From Thuidium tamariscinum (taxonomy: Eukaryota > Streptophyta > Bryopsida > Hypnales > Thuidiaceae), in assembly GCA_947034885.2 (NCBI GenBank), contig OX344751.2, positions 41,569,082-41,633,081 on the forward strand: a DNA stretch of 64,000 nt, written 5' to 3'. Under the pieces are notes generated by a model that did no database searches, was not told where the DNA came from, and saw only the letters and a list, made by a program, of their open reading frames with translations. Each line of letters starts with the position of its first letter. Position 1 is the stretch's first letter. The position numbers were made by a program, and so were the translations under genes. Shown in pieces: positions 46,172 to 59,284 of this stretch.

Positions 46172-48500
46172 CAAAACACACGTACAATATCAGCAACCAA
46201 AGACAACTAGAAAGCGAAAATCACGTATATCCAAGACAGTCAGCTAATCCGAGAGCATACTATATGCAATTGACTTCCAGGTCTTCAAAGCCACGCCAGA
46301 TCACCGTCGCTCTGTGGAGTGCAGAAATGGTGAGGCTTCATGCACTCTCGCCATAGTAGAATTTGAAACTCGAGCACAGAAAAACAAAAGTCTGCCGGAT
46401 ACGGAACGCAAGAAAGAAATTCTCCACCATTAGGTCATCAGCTTTGCAGGGCTGATTTGTAAGATGAGAGGGGATAGCAAAGAACACACCTACAGAGGAT
46501 ATTGTACAGGAAGATGATCGAAACGCTTAGGCCCTGGAATTAAAGGTTGTTGCTCATCGAGCATCATTGGTATCATATCTGCTACATGCTTCCCCCAGCA
46601 AAATGAGAAAAAAACCGTCCGTCAAGAGCCCCTAATAATAAACTTCTCCCAAGGTGCCTTAAGATTCCCAGCAGACGCTTTTTCTGCGATGCCCGCATCG
46701 ATTAGCCAGGGGAATGAAAGGTGCACTCTAAAAGTCTTGATCTGCCGCATCTAACCTTAGTCCCATAACCTTTCAGGCAGATAATTGTATGTACTGCTGA
46801 TTGAAGCATTCTCCTCGTATCCAGCAAGAGAAGACGCCTGCATACCAAGACAAGGTTTACCACAACGTTACACACTATGCAATGAGCCACAAAAAAGATT
46901 ACAAATAGGTCATTAAAAACGAAGAGTAACACTATTTCATTTACTTTGATAAAAACCGGTTATTCAAGAATGTATCTTATCACCTTAACTGACGCAACAA
47001 GCAAGTTCCTTCGCACCGACTCACACTACTAACCTCGTCAAGAGAGACGACAAAACATATTAAAGACACATTGATATCCACAACATGAGAGTGGAAAGTG
47101 AGGACGAACGATATCAACAGGTTGAAACAATTTCCCAAACAAGCTCAACCTCAGTAAATGTGCATAATCACCCCCTAAGTTTGAATTTCATATCCGAATG
47201 TGAGGCAAGATGTTCACGTACTCCCTCGTGCACTTTAACAACAAGTCTAATCATGACCAGACCGGACCATAGTAAAGAGGTCCTGTGAAGTCTCATGCAA
47301 AGAATCATAGACCGAAGTGATTAAAGTGATTATAGAAACCGTCTCTCGTCCGGTTCACATAACCTTAAGGAAGCATTAATAGCTCAGCAAAAGTACCACG
47401 ATTTCAAATGCAATCATCTGTCTTCCAACCACTGCCTTTTCCAGCCTATTCCTATGACAAGAGAAGCCCTTACATCAGAAAAAGTATTCTCACACCTGTC
47501 CAGGAACCTTAGCGTTTCTAAACCCTAATAGCTTCTTGACTCTCAAACCTAAGTCCGAACCAACTAAAACTCATCTGTATGTAAGAGGTATAACTTTATT
47601 GAATCTCGAAAAGGCTGCACCATTTCAGAAAATCACTTATCGTGTGCAATTATCTGACCTAAGTAGATGACAAATTTCTTATAATAATGAAGCTGCTAAA
47701 TAAGGGCGGTTAATAACCATTCCAAGAGAACTCTACAGTCAATCGACTGCCGCTCTTCAAACGCATGCTCCGACTTCCTAAAGGCACCCAACAAACCTCA
47801 ATCGACAGGGTAAAGCGGCACTGCAACAACATCAGAAAACTCTCCATGAACCAAATTATTTCCAAAAGAGCTTTTCAAGAAAACACACTACACACTCTTG
47901 AACGGACCAATGAAATTCCGACCGCGAACCGTACTACTCACAACAATAAAACTCGTGTCCACTGTGTCGAAAATCTCATGTCTCTCAAACGCAAGAAAAT
48001 CTCAAGAAAAAAACAGATATCAGCACACTAAAAAAAATCCACTCCAGCAACCACTTCCAAGAAAAATGCAGGATCCTCATATGCGACTAAGAAGATCCAA
48101 GAACCACGATGCAAACGAAACTGAAGTTTAATTCCAAAATTCTCACCGAAAGCAAGTTCAAACCTCGCCAGCGGCATCATTCCCCTCCCTACTTCCCCGA
48201 AATCTCCATTGCCATTCCGTCTTCGACCTCCACCAAATCACGACGTCGCGACTCTTACATTGTCCAGGAATATCTGTTGCCCTAAACCTCGAACTCTGTC
48301 AGATCACCTTGCACATGAGATCACCCCTGCACATGAGATCTTCGTCGACCGTGTACGAAATTTAACAGCACCAAAATTGACAAAAATTCTCCGGTCATAG
48401 CTTAGGGTTTGGAAACGTCCAAGCAGACGATGTATAGGAGTAAAATTCTGGAAGAGAATCACCAAGAGAGGAATGAGTTGGTTGAGAGCGGGGTGGAGAA
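46172..48500 (-). promoter_or_regulatory. probable 5' leader introns and promoter of the 42-46 kb gene
   Basis: About 2.3 kb of moderately GC-rich DNA without a convincing open frame on either strand. A telobox-like motif near 48403 and the phased CTCGTCC array beyond it suggest that transcription starts near 48.4 kb on - and that leader exons are separated by introns here. A second AAACCCTAA motif occurs near 47518. Confidence 0.35.
48403..48410 (-). promoter_or_regulatory. telobox-like AAACCCTA motif
   Basis: TAGGGTTT on +, AAACCCTA on the strand of the 42-46 kb gene, near the presumed transcription start. Confidence 0.35.
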
Positions 48501-48700
48501 GAAGAATGGATTGATTCCAGTGGATTAATTATTCAAGGAAACTGGAGGGAGGCATTTGAGGAAAAGAGCGAGCCAGTGGAGGACGGCAGAGCGTCACGAA
48601 GAAGGGGAGTTGGCACAACAGTGGTGAAGAAGCAAAGTGGTGCCGTGGGAATGGGGTAGAAGGATGAATGGGAGGCTTAGTGAGATGCCACCGCACCCTT

Positions 48701-48816
48701 CTCGTCCAAGCCACGTCCACACCTCGTTCAGATTTCGTTTCACTCTCGTCCGGACCTCGTCCAGTCGCGTCATGACCGCGTCCTGGTCTCGTCCTTAACT
48801 CGTCCTCAAACTCGAA
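48701..48816. repeat. 11-bp phased array of CTCGTCC cores
   Basis: Ten consecutive units of about 11 bp, each a CTCGTCC core or one- to three-base variant plus a variable 4-bp linker. Exact CGTCC cores start at 48703, 48714, 48747, 48758, 48779, 48790 and 48801; degenerate cores (CGTTC, CGTTT, CGTCA) fill positions 48725, 48736 and 48768. All units point the same way. The array lies upstream of the presumed start of the minus-strand gene. Confidence 0.8.
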
Positions 48817-48999
48817 GCTAATTAGGGTCAGCCACGTGGCTTTCAATGTTGCAATTGCCAAATCTGTGCGAGGTCTGTGCACCCATAATCCAAACAAAGG
48901 TACAATATACTCCGTACTAAAGATTGAGGTGAAATTAAAATGTTTTAGTTGCTCAATGCAAATCAAAATGATTTATTTCAATTGTATAAGGACAAAGAT

Positions 49000-51660
49000 C
49001 TTCAAAATCTATTCAAAGTAAATGCAACAATATAGGAGGTCCATAAATCGACCACATTACATTCAATAGCAAACTATCATACTGCCTCCTAGCGGATGAA
49101 ATGGTGTAGAATATTTCACACCATTCCATCCAGTACCAATGGTATTCCACTCCAATCAATAACTAAAGTTGCAACTCCAAGAAATGTCAGATGAAATTAT
49201 GTGATGGGGACTTCACCAAGGGGAAGGCAGTCCTTCCTTGGGCTACTGAATGTTATGCATGTAAGGGTTGGAACAAAATTTTGGGCATGTGAAACATCTT
49301 GAAATATTTTTTAGTGAATTTTTCTTGAAAGACATCTTGAATAGGCATCTAACTCAAGTTGTTTCATATTTTTTGGAGCTCTGTAGAATTATTTATGAAT
49401 TTCTGAAGTCAATATGGCATAGGGCTCTTAAACTGCCCACCCCTTCAAATGTTCACTTTTTGTACATTACTGTTCAGAAGGTGAGTGGTTTTGGAGCCTG
49501 AACGGTTTTGGAGCCTCCTCCCCTACTTCAAATTGCAATATATATATAAGTTTATCATTCATGATAATAAATGAAATCTCAAGTTGTTGATATCTTCAAA
49601 TTTTATTCAAACTAATTGAGTTATTTGTAAAGTCCCCCCCCTTTTGGGCATGACTTTTTTTGAAGTTAAAAAGGCAACTATAGTTGAAGCGTCAAACTTT
49701 TTTGCAAGATACTTATGTCACATGATTTCAAAAGTGGGGATCAAACTTTTTAGGCACCATTTTGATGGAAAAATAAGTTTCATACCCACTTTTATTTCAA
49801 CTTTTTAAACTCAACCAGCTTTTTCACAAAACTCATAGGTTTAAACCCGGTTTAGTGTACTTTAATCTTACATGATGTACAACAACATAAAATATTATAA
49901 TAGTGGTGGCTTTAAGGACCACATTTTTGTGATGTTAGAAAACAATAAGCTCTAGTTGAACATGTTTTATTATTTTTTTAATATGATTTTGGCCCTTCCA
50001 TTATAACAAATTTAAGGTGACATTTGCAATGATTATTTTTGTATAAAAATAGACACCTTAATACGTTTTTTAGATGTCTAAGAAAATTCCATTTTCTTAT
50101 AATATCTATTGAAGATTTTGTAGAAGAATGTCCATTGCAAATCTTGATTCTTCAATGTGAAAGGCATGCAAAGACTATAAGCCTCAAATACATTGAACCT
50201 TGAGGGAAAAATTACATTGAAATTTCATTAAACAAAGTGTAGTAAATTTTGAAAAGTAGAACTTATGGTTATTCATGTTATATCTTTTAGCCTACATGTT
50301 TTTCATGTTCTCAATTTTAGATTTGGCATATAATAAAAAGTGAATTATAAGACTTCAATTTATGTTAACAATTGTAGTACCCTTTTTATGAAGTGTAATA
50401 ATTTTTCAATCTATAAGTGATATTATTGTATTTTTTTTCTCATGTGATTCAAAATACATCTAGTTTGAATACATTTGGTTACAATTTTAAAACATTGTAT
50501 CCTAATATTTTAAAGATTAACATCCTACATTGAATTCTATTTTCAATTAAGTTTTTATTTCTAATTTTGAAGTATTCTTGAAAAAATCACTAGTATTAGC
50601 AAAAAAATACAACAAATAACTTACTACAATCATCTTTGGTTGCAATTATTCTTTGTTCACTTTGAAATGTTATTTCAAGGGTGTTTACAACTTGTAGTGT
50701 GCTTTCAAAGGCAGTTGTGATTTGTTGTCTCAAAGTTACATTTTTGAAAACTTATAGTTTATTTTTTGTAAAAGATAATAAAAACAAACTAAACTTTCAA
50801 TTGTACTTCATTGATGACAACATGTAAAAAATTTGAATTTATAGTTATTAGCATTAGAAGTTGCATTAAATGATTTTAGGGCCTCTAAAAGATTGTGGGT
50901 TCCCAGATTGCCACAATTTTGCCATATTAGCAATTTGACATGGTCAAGAGGGTGACATGTTGGATAAAATTAATTAATTAATTTCAAAATCAATCATCAA
51001 GTATTAGTTTCAAAAATATTAATTTATTTTTTTAATACTTTTTGAAATCTTTTTTGAATTCAAAACAAATTTGAATATTTGTACCAACAATGGCTAGTTT
51101 ACAATATAGGGAACAACTTCAAAAAAAAAAAAACTTCTTGAGGCTTGGAAAACATCTCATGTGGCTCATGATATCTCTTGGAATTTTTTTTCAATGCATA
51201 CTTTGTTTCCTTTCACAGCTTGATGAAGTGCCTTGAGATAATTGCACACTATGATAAACAAAAATCCATTTTTATAGGCTAGGTGCATAGAAATGGTTGA
51301 TTATGTAGCACTAGTCTTGTATCAAAATTTTGATACTTGCACAAAAGAGTACATTAGCAAATCCATTCCTTTTTGCCATAAATAATCCATTACTTTCAAA
51401 AAAAACAAAGACAAATCTACCCTCACAATTTATATGGAATCTACGTTAAAAAACAAAAGTATAAAATATGCATTTTAAGACTTCAAATTCCAATCTAAGG
51501 CTCTGAACTTTAAAAATCCAATAAATAATTCAAAAATCCAATTTTTTTTATTATTCAATAGAAAATCAATAGATAATACAAAAAATAAAAAATAGTAGGA
51601 ATATAGTATGTAATTTTTACAATCGTAATGACATATCCTATGTACTTCATTATACTTTGA
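49000..51660. other. AT-rich intergenic DNA, no gene seen
   Basis: No coding region or element ends recognised. A poly-C run occurs at 49634-49641. Sequence around GTAAAGTCCCC recurs near 55245. Confidence 0.45.
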
Positions 51661-51664
51661 AATT

Positions 51665-51665
51665 C

Positions 51666-51710
<45 letters not shown>
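51665..51710. repeat. compound (TA)n(TG)n microsatellite
   Basis: About 22 bases of TA repeats run directly into about 24 bases of TG repeats. Confidence 0.95.
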
Positions 51711-54414
51711 CATTTTTATTTATTATAGGGGCTATATAGTTATTATTTCACAATTAGTATATCCCTATTTTTTTCTACTTCTACTTTTCATACATTTTTC
51801 TACCTCCTATAGTATTTAAAATTGAAATTTGAGGCATTTAAACATGTCCCTACTATGATTCAAAAATTTGTACGTGGTTTTATATAATATTTCTAAACTA
51901 AGTATTGTTGACGTATACCTCAAATTTTTTTACATATATAGACTTTATATATTTAACAATTCCTACAAATGAATCATATATATACAATAAGAAAAAAATC
52001 ACAAAGATTGAAAAAAATATAAATAATATAATATTAGATGCTACAATAGCTACACCTTGCATCCTGTGTGAATTCAATGCATTTTTTAAATTTGCTTGCC
52101 ACAAATTTGACTTAAAGTAAACAAACAAATAACAACCCAATTCAAATTGAGATGTTGATAATTATTTTGTCTATTTGCAAATGAAAAGTGGAAGCCCCTT
52201 ATGCAAGTTCCTATCTTCTTTGTTAGACTATGACTTCTATAGATTTACAAATTATGTACTATGGATCCGTACAATGTATTGTATACAGTTTTAAATAATG
52301 CAATACTCTTACTTCCCAAAAATAAAGTATTAGTAACTTGAATATTTTTTAAGTTAGAGTATCTTGAATATTAGCTCCAACATTTAAAAAAGAATCCTAT
52401 AATAGGTTTCATATTGCTTTTAAAGTAACCATTAGTGAAAAGCAAATTTCAATAAACTTCAATGAAGTCTTTCAAGTTAATGTGTGCTATCCCAACGGTG
52501 CTAGTATGGGAGCATGAAAATGTGAGCATATGAGCCTTGAACCTATATAAAAGTGCATATACTTTAACCATTGAAGGTGCTTATGACATAAATACCTATA
52601 ATATAGAGATTTATAATATAAATATACTATAATCATAGAAGTTTTTTTTAGAAAAAACAATTATACTATAGGTGTATGGTCTTTAGGCTCATAGGCTCAC
52701 TTTCTTAAGCTCACATAATAGCATTGAACCTCTGTGCCATCCATGGTGAAAAAATACTTTTGGGTGTAAATTTGTCAACTATATTAGGCATTTAAAGATT
52801 TATTTTTTGAGTGGTGGTCATTTAGTCTGGATAGTCCCTCTTCTTAAAAATTTCCACTTCTAATTCAATGTGCATTTATTATAGATGTTTTTTAAGTTTA
52901 TCAAAACATTCTCATATTTTGCGTTGTAAGAAAACAACTTATTATCCCTACACTAGTGTGTAAACACCATGTTACAGGAAGTTTCACTTAGTGGTAATCT
53001 TGACTTAATGATGTTGGAAATTGCAATTACTTCGGCAATTTGGAAGTCATTGAACTTGATGCTTGGGGGTTCACACTCCTTATCATTTAGTAACTACATG
53101 TGATAATGGGGTATTTAATGAAAGGATATTTATGTCCTTCCCATTTTTTTCCCTCTCTATTAGTAGAAATAAAGCTACTGGAGTGTATTTTAGAGAAACC
53201 TATTGTTTTTTTTGTAAATTCCTTGAAGGACTAATTTTGAAGACCCTATTTTTTTTCTAAATTTTATAATTACAAAATACTGAAAAGACCAAAAACATTG
53301 TATACAAAAAACATGTCAGCTTCAAGGATTTTGATGAATTAAAAACATGGTGAAATGCACCACACATGCTATCTATGTGCCACTAAAGAGTTTGAAAATC
53401 AAAAACCAAAGCTACAACTATGTATTTTTCACCATTCATAAGAAAACAAAGGACACCATAGAGAAATTAAGCTACAGCAGACAATCCTGATGCAATATCT
53501 AAAATCGCTTTCAAGGCACAAGAGCATATTTACATTCATTTATATAATAGGAAAACTTAGGAGATTTAATAAGCCGGTTGTGTTTAAAAACACAAGTATC
53601 AATAAGTTTGCAAACCCATTCTAACATCTAAAATGAAGTAGTTCAAGGACCTCCTACTCTCAGATCATCTACTATGTACACTTGGTGATACACTTGTGAC
53701 AATCCTGAATCCCAAAAATTGTAAAAAAAAATAACAAGTTGTGAATGTTGACTCAATGAGCTGTAGTGAGAGTTACAGTATACAAGTATTGCACTAGCAA
53801 CCCTCACCCTAATTGAAATTCAACTACCTTACAAGTTACAACCTAATGAATTCCAGCTACCTAATTGGATACTAGTTGTCTAATTGGATTTCAACTGCAT
53901 AATTGGATTCTAGCTGCCTAATTGAAATCCAGGGTGCCTATTGTATCCACTCACCAAAGCAACTAATTCACAAATTGAACCTACTAATTACTTTTAGGGG
54001 CATCCCATATTTGCCATCCTATTTTTTTTCTATGGCTCAAAAAAAGGTAGAATTCTTCACCACCCCATTTTATATATAAAGACAACCAAGATATTTTACC
54101 TATGCTACGGTAGATGTACGGAAAGTATAAATTTTTCCTTCCATGAATTAAATTGACCCTATTTTTTATCTCACGATACTTTCTACTGCATCAGTAGTAT
54201 TCCCTCTAGACTTGATATTGAAGTAGACAAAAAAGAAATCCCAAATTGTTGTAATTGTAAAGTTCTACAAGTAGTAAAAAGATGTTTGTTAGACTAAGAA
54301 AAAAATCAATTTTTAAAATTTGTCCTAATACTCAACCACTTTATTCATTTGGCCTCGCATTTGGCTTGTTCTCTTGTTGATATATACACACTTACATAGC
54401 AAGTGTTGAAAAGT
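51711..54414. other. AT-rich intergenic DNA with minisatellite and dispersed repeat
   Basis: No gene. The piece 52490-52660 is an inverted relative of 40140-40260. A ~19-bp minisatellite (CTAATTGGATNCNAGCTGC type, about five units) lies at 53842-53938. The open frames in this stretch are AT-biased and family-less. Confidence 0.45.
53842..53938. repeat. ~19-bp minisatellite
   Basis: Five units: CTAATGAATTCCAGCTAC, CTAATTGGATACTAGTTGT, CTAATTGGATTTCAACTGC, ATAATTGGATTCTAGCTGC, and CTAATTGAAATCCAGGGTGC, one after another. Confidence 0.85.
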
Positions 54415-54826
54415 TTCTTTTAACCCTTACATTATTGCTTGCTACTATAAAATAATGAAAAGTTTTGTAAGAACCTTTCAACAATCAGCAAAGTTTTGCA
54501 AAATTGCCTTTTTAGTTACAATCAAATAAGTTACTAGAATTAAACCAAAGATACCTACATTTGCAATATTTAGTAGATTCTTAAGGTGTCTTTCTACCAC
54601 CCTTTTAACTCTTATATTATATACAAGGGTGTGTCAATATTAAAATGTCTTAGTAGACAATGTTTGTAAACAATTTATCAAAATAATTAAAAAGACCAAA
54701 TTTAAGTAAAGACCAAATTATATAAAATGGTATGTAGAAAATGTTGGATTGGATATTTTTAAACTCACAATATATGTGAAGAATTGAAATATTATGCATA
54801 ATTTTCAAAAATCCATACAAGAGGTT
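54415..54826. repeat. ~410 bp dispersed direct repeat, copy 1
   Basis: Nearly colinear with 58815-59222, about 85% similar by eye. Landmarks: CTACTATAAAATAATG, AAGTTTTGT.A.AACCTTTCAA, ATTTGCAATATTTAGTAGAT, TCTTAAGGTGTCTTTCTACC, and GCATAATTTTCAAAAATCCA. No coding sequence. Class unknown. Confidence 0.85.
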
Positions 54827-54862
54827 CCATCGATTAAAAATAAAAAGGCATTTATAATGTTT

Positions 54863-54867
<5 letters not shown>

Positions 54868-54958
<91 letters not shown>
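54868..54958. repeat. (AT)n microsatellite, ~90 bp
   Basis: Uninterrupted alternating AT over roughly 90 bases. It encodes the spurious Ile-Tyr run of a short open frame. Confidence 0.98.
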
Positions 54959-54961
<3 letters not shown>

Positions 54962-55706
54962 TTAAAAAAACCTCAAAGTTGGGCATCTTGTTCCATGATA
55001 CATATTTTAAAAAAGCTCTTATAATTAGTTCTTTTTAATACTACAACCCGTGCTACTATTATCCTCAAAACATATTTGTGTCATGTATATGATTTCATTT
55101 TTGGATCCCTTAAAAAAACAAATATAGGAATTTTCTATGTTAAAAAAAAGTAATTCACTTAACATAGGACTAAATGTATTATAAGTGATTATAATAAGGG
55201 CCATATGATATGGGAGTTGGGTACCTTGGCTATTGATAAAAACTTGTAAAGTCCCCAATTTGTCAACTAAAGAGATGTCTTAAAAATGAAGAAAGAGTTA
55301 ATCCACGTAATAATTCAAAATATCTCTCATGAAACACAACTAAATAGAGATTTGTGAATTAATCTAATAGAGTTTACCATTAGAATAATTTTTGTTAATT
55401 TAATGGAGTTTTATGAGTTCAATACTCTTATTAATACCATCATGGTCATCTAAATAATGGTATTTACCGTTGAAAGTTAGTAGGTGAAAAGGTAGTCTAC
55501 TCATAAAGCAACCATTTAAACCTACCCAACTCATCATTTATAGTAGCACATATTTCAAGCAACATGTCACTTGTTCCTAGATAGGGGTGACATTTAGAAC
55601 ATAGTCTCTTTTAAAGCAAACTACCTTAAATAATGGTTTAATTGGCATGATAAATTCCTAGTAGATTTAAAAAAAATTCCCTCTCAAATCGAATTTAGCA
55701 TTTTAA

Positions 55707-56627
55707 TCCCTAGAGGCCCAAGGCCATTTTTTGTCAAAAAACACTCAAAACTATTACTTCATTGCATTTGCCCAAGAGAACAAAAAAAAACATTTTTTGA
55801 AGTCTAATAATAGAATTTTGTACTTTATTTGTTTTAGATCATGTGGTAAAAATTTCATGAAGTTTGATTGTAGAGATTGAAAAATATTTACATTCAAAGT
55901 TAGAAAAAAGAAATTATTTGAATACTATCTTGCAATTTTTAGTGTAACTTTGACTGCCATTTGTTAAAAAAATTTGCACTATAGACTTTGAATTAAAAAA
56001 AAATCAGTGTTGAAGAATTGAGTTGAAAGTCTAGGATAAATATTTCAAAAAACAGATTGTTGATTTTCATCCTTTAGATAATTATTTAGTAGAAGTAGAT
56101 TGAAGATTGAGAGAAAAACAAAATTGTTCATAGCTCTCAGATGGGATTGAAACACAATAATTCCAATGGTGAGATTGTTCTATCAAGTAAATTTAACCTT
56201 GTCAAGCAATTTTTTTTGAAAAATTGTGAAAAATGAATTTAGAAATGAATCCTACAAGTTATTTTTTCAAGAAGATGCTCAAATTGTCTAAAAAACAAGG
56301 TTGTTTATAACTTTCACATAACCAATTTAAATGAAATGAATCAAAACTTCACATGTAGTGAAAAACATAATCTATAAGATTAATTAAAAAAAATTCAATC
56401 TCAACTTTTTATGGATTAATTTTTTTGCCTACTCATTTGAAATTTGGACTTTTTATGGTATAGCTTTTGCTTTTGGGCATTAATTGAAATAAAAATTATA
56501 TTCCCATGAAATTTATCAATTTTCCTATCTTACAAAAAAGTTTAGAAAGGTTTCACTTAAAATTGAGGTCATTAAAACTTGCCCAAACTCCAAATTGTCT
56601 CTTGAGGGGACAATGAGCTTTTAGGGG
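55707..56627. mobile_element. candidate TTAA-target element, ~920 bp
   Basis: The left end TCCCTAGAGGCCCA follows TTAA (55703-55706); the right end GAGCTTTTAGGGG precedes TTAA (56628-56631), shared with the foldback element that starts next. The ends match loosely (about 10 of 14 bases inverted). The interior has quasi-repeated pieces resembling 27.7-28.1 kb (TGTGGTAAAAATTT). Boundaries are tentative. Confidence 0.4.
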
Positions 56628-56631
56628 TTAA

Positions 56632-56927
56632 CCCCTAAAGCCTTGAACAACGTTTTTTGAGATTATGAATTTTTTGGGCAGCTCACTTCCAATGGAGTTT
56701 TTATTTTTTTTCTTTGAAATTTTGATACAATGTGTGCCTGAGGAGTAGCTTTAAGGCCCAACAATTTTCATAACTTTTGACTTCACGGTTAAAAAGTTAT
56801 GGCAGGATATGTTGTTTTCTTTACTTGGCGGGCACACATTGCATCAAAATTTCAAAGAAAACAAAAACAAACTCCATCCATAGTGAAAATTTATAGTCTC
56901 AAAAAACACTATTCAGGGCTTTAGGGG
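56632..56927. mobile_element. 296 bp TTAA-flanked foldback MITE
   Basis: TTAA lies on both sides (56628-56631; 56928-56931). The left arm begins CCCCTAAAGCCTTGAACAAC and continues to about 56736; the right arm is its near-complement (end GTTTTTTGAGA..GGGCTTTAGGGG type). Each arm is about 100 bp, with a ~90-base centre that itself contains CATAACTTTT..AAAAGTTATG. The transcript would fold as one long hairpin. Confidence 0.82.
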
Positions 56928-57137
56928 TTAAAAAAATAAAAGTCATAAAACCAATTGAAGAGAATTAATTCATCACTTGCTTTTGCTTTGTTCACTCAAA
57001 CACCGACCTCTCTATATAAACTCAATATTACAAAGTTCCCAACAAAAATCTTTTTATTTTACGTCTCATTAGGGTAGTGAAAGTAACAATAAAATATTCA
57101 TTGAAAAAAATTTCAAAATATCTGAAAGAGAACGATA

Positions 57138-58800
57138 CTGCAAAGGTCTGATCGATTCATTCAAACGTGAGCTTGAGAATCTTTTGTTTAATAAAAGTAA
57201 GATAAAAGTAAGATAACAGTAGTAAAATGACTTGTTGAATGTGTGCGAAAAATAAATAATAAGAAAACAAAACTTTGTAAAATTTAATGGATACTAGTGT
57301 GCCGATGCCACAGCCAGATCTAAAGTAAAAGATATTTTCTAATTTTAGAATTCACTAAAATTTTGAAATTCAATAACTTTTTCAATGTAAGTCGGAATGC
57401 TACAAAACCAAGCCTGTGCATTTGTCCTCACCGAGAGCTTTCCAATGGTACCAAGCACATGGGTGGGGGATGCAAGCTCAAGTCTCAACGTGACAAACAA
57501 AACAAACTACCTATCTTAAGGTATAGACTAGTGTGTCCTATGTCATTGCCATACACTAATTAAAGGCTAAAGTAAAAGTAATTTTAAATTTTTTTCAAAA
57601 CCAAAAATACTCAAAAATCCATAACTTTCTCATCGTAGGTCAAAATGTTACAAAATCCACCCTTCTTGCTAAGTGCCTTCCGATGGTACCAAGCATGCAA
57701 TTTGGGGATGGACAAGCTAGGAGATTTGGTTGTGACAAACAAACAAACAAAACAAAAACAAAACAAAACAAACTACATGTCTTGAGGTATGAATTACTCT
57801 TCGGTGCTCTCATTTGATGTCAAGTTGGTCAGCACCTAACTAATCAATTCCACAAGACCAAGATGACTAAGACTTGGAACCGATCATGAGAGAGTGACTC
57901 AAAGTGATTTGAGGGACTTGAAGACCATTTTTTTCATTTTTTATGAAGTGCCAAAGTGGCTATATGAAATGTTAGGGTGGTACTCCAGTTTTTAACATTC
58001 ATCCACATTCATCCAAATATCATATTAGCACATGTTATGTATCTATAATTTTGTTTTCAACCATTATGTAGTGATTCCATTCAAATTTTTTTATTTGAAG
58101 TTTTTTGGCAATTTCATCCACAAATTGATTGTTTATGTTCTATGGGCTTGGTACATGGTCTATTATTTTGGTGAAATTTGACAACTAATTGCCCCTCAAA
58201 AAACACTATTGAAGACCTAAAGCAATTTTCTTATTCAATTAAATTGGCAATTTTTGCTTTCCGAATTTGCTCAAGTAGTTCTGCCTCATATATTATTAAC
58301 CCCTAAAGGACCAAATGTCTGTTTAGTGTACACTTACACAAAGCTTAGTTGGTCATAAATCTTAGGTAGGCTCCTACAAAGTCATTTTAGGTAAGACTTT
58401 CATGAAATTTATACACAATATATGAATATACAGTTCTATATTGAAAACCTATTTTTTTTCCCAATCAGATGCAAAAATCAAAAGTTATCCTACCCCAAAC
58501 TTTAGAGGCAATTTGGGCAAACTTGGGCAACATGTTCAATTTAACTCCTCCTATAATTTTGAAATTTGGTAGACTTGTATGTAATTTTCAAAATACAAGA
58601 TGTGAATGTCAAAAAAATTAACCATATGTAGTGTAAAAAACTCACCCTAGAAGGAGTTAAAATTTTTAGGCCTTGTATAGCAAGGTTGGAAAAAAAATTC
58701 TCCTTTAGACTTTCAAATGTTACAATCTTTCAATCTATATAGTCAAAGTTTCTAAAAAAATTTCTAAAAATTTTCAATGATATCTAGTACAAATTTGTTC
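57138..58800. repeat. ~1.6 kb direct duplication, copy 1 (paralogous to 59285-60945)
   Basis: Shared landmarks: CTGCAAAGGTCTGATCGAT, GAGCTTGAGAATCTTTTGTT, ATTACTCTTCGGT, GAGAGTGACTCAAAGTGA, ATGAAGTGCCAAAGTGGCTA, TCTATGGGCTTGGT, TGCTCAAGTAGTTCT, and CTAAAGGACCAA. It contains an additional internal tandem duplication of about 250 bp (CAATGGTACCAAGCA at ~57440 versus CGATGGTACCAAGCA at ~57680). No coding sequence. Confidence 0.85.
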
Positions 58801-58814
58801 AAGAGATTCTTAAA

Positions 58815-59222
58815 ACTCTTTTATTATTGCCTACTATTATAAAATAATGGAAAGTTTTGTGAAAACCTTTCAACAATCAATAAAGTTCCACAAAATTGCC
58901 TTCATAGTTACAACCAAACAAGTTCATAGAATCAAACCAAAGTTACCAACATTTGCAATATTTAGTAGATTCTTAAGGTGTCTTTCTACCACCCTTTCAA
59001 CTCTTATATTATACACAAGGGTGCATCAACATTCAAACGTTTTAGAAGAAAATGTTTGTAAAAATTATATCAAATTGAAAAGACCAAAAATTTAGGAAAA
59101 GACCAAACTAAATAAAATGAGATGTACAAAGTGCTGGATCATTGCATATTTATTGAATTTTGAACATGTGATATATGTGAAGAATTGAAATACATATGCA
59201 TAATTTTCAAAAATCCATATTT
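58815..59222. repeat. ~410 bp dispersed direct repeat, copy 2
   Basis: Partner of 54415-54826, sandwiched between the two copies of the 1.6 kb duplication. Confidence 0.85.
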
Positions 59223-59284
59223 TATGTCTGATTTAAAGTAGAACCACCCGTAACCTGTGACCGGGTATCAACTTACGCCGCAGA

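Noticed and set aside
54794-55024. Open frame with a long Ile-Tyr run
   Set aside because: Produced by the (AT)n microsatellite.
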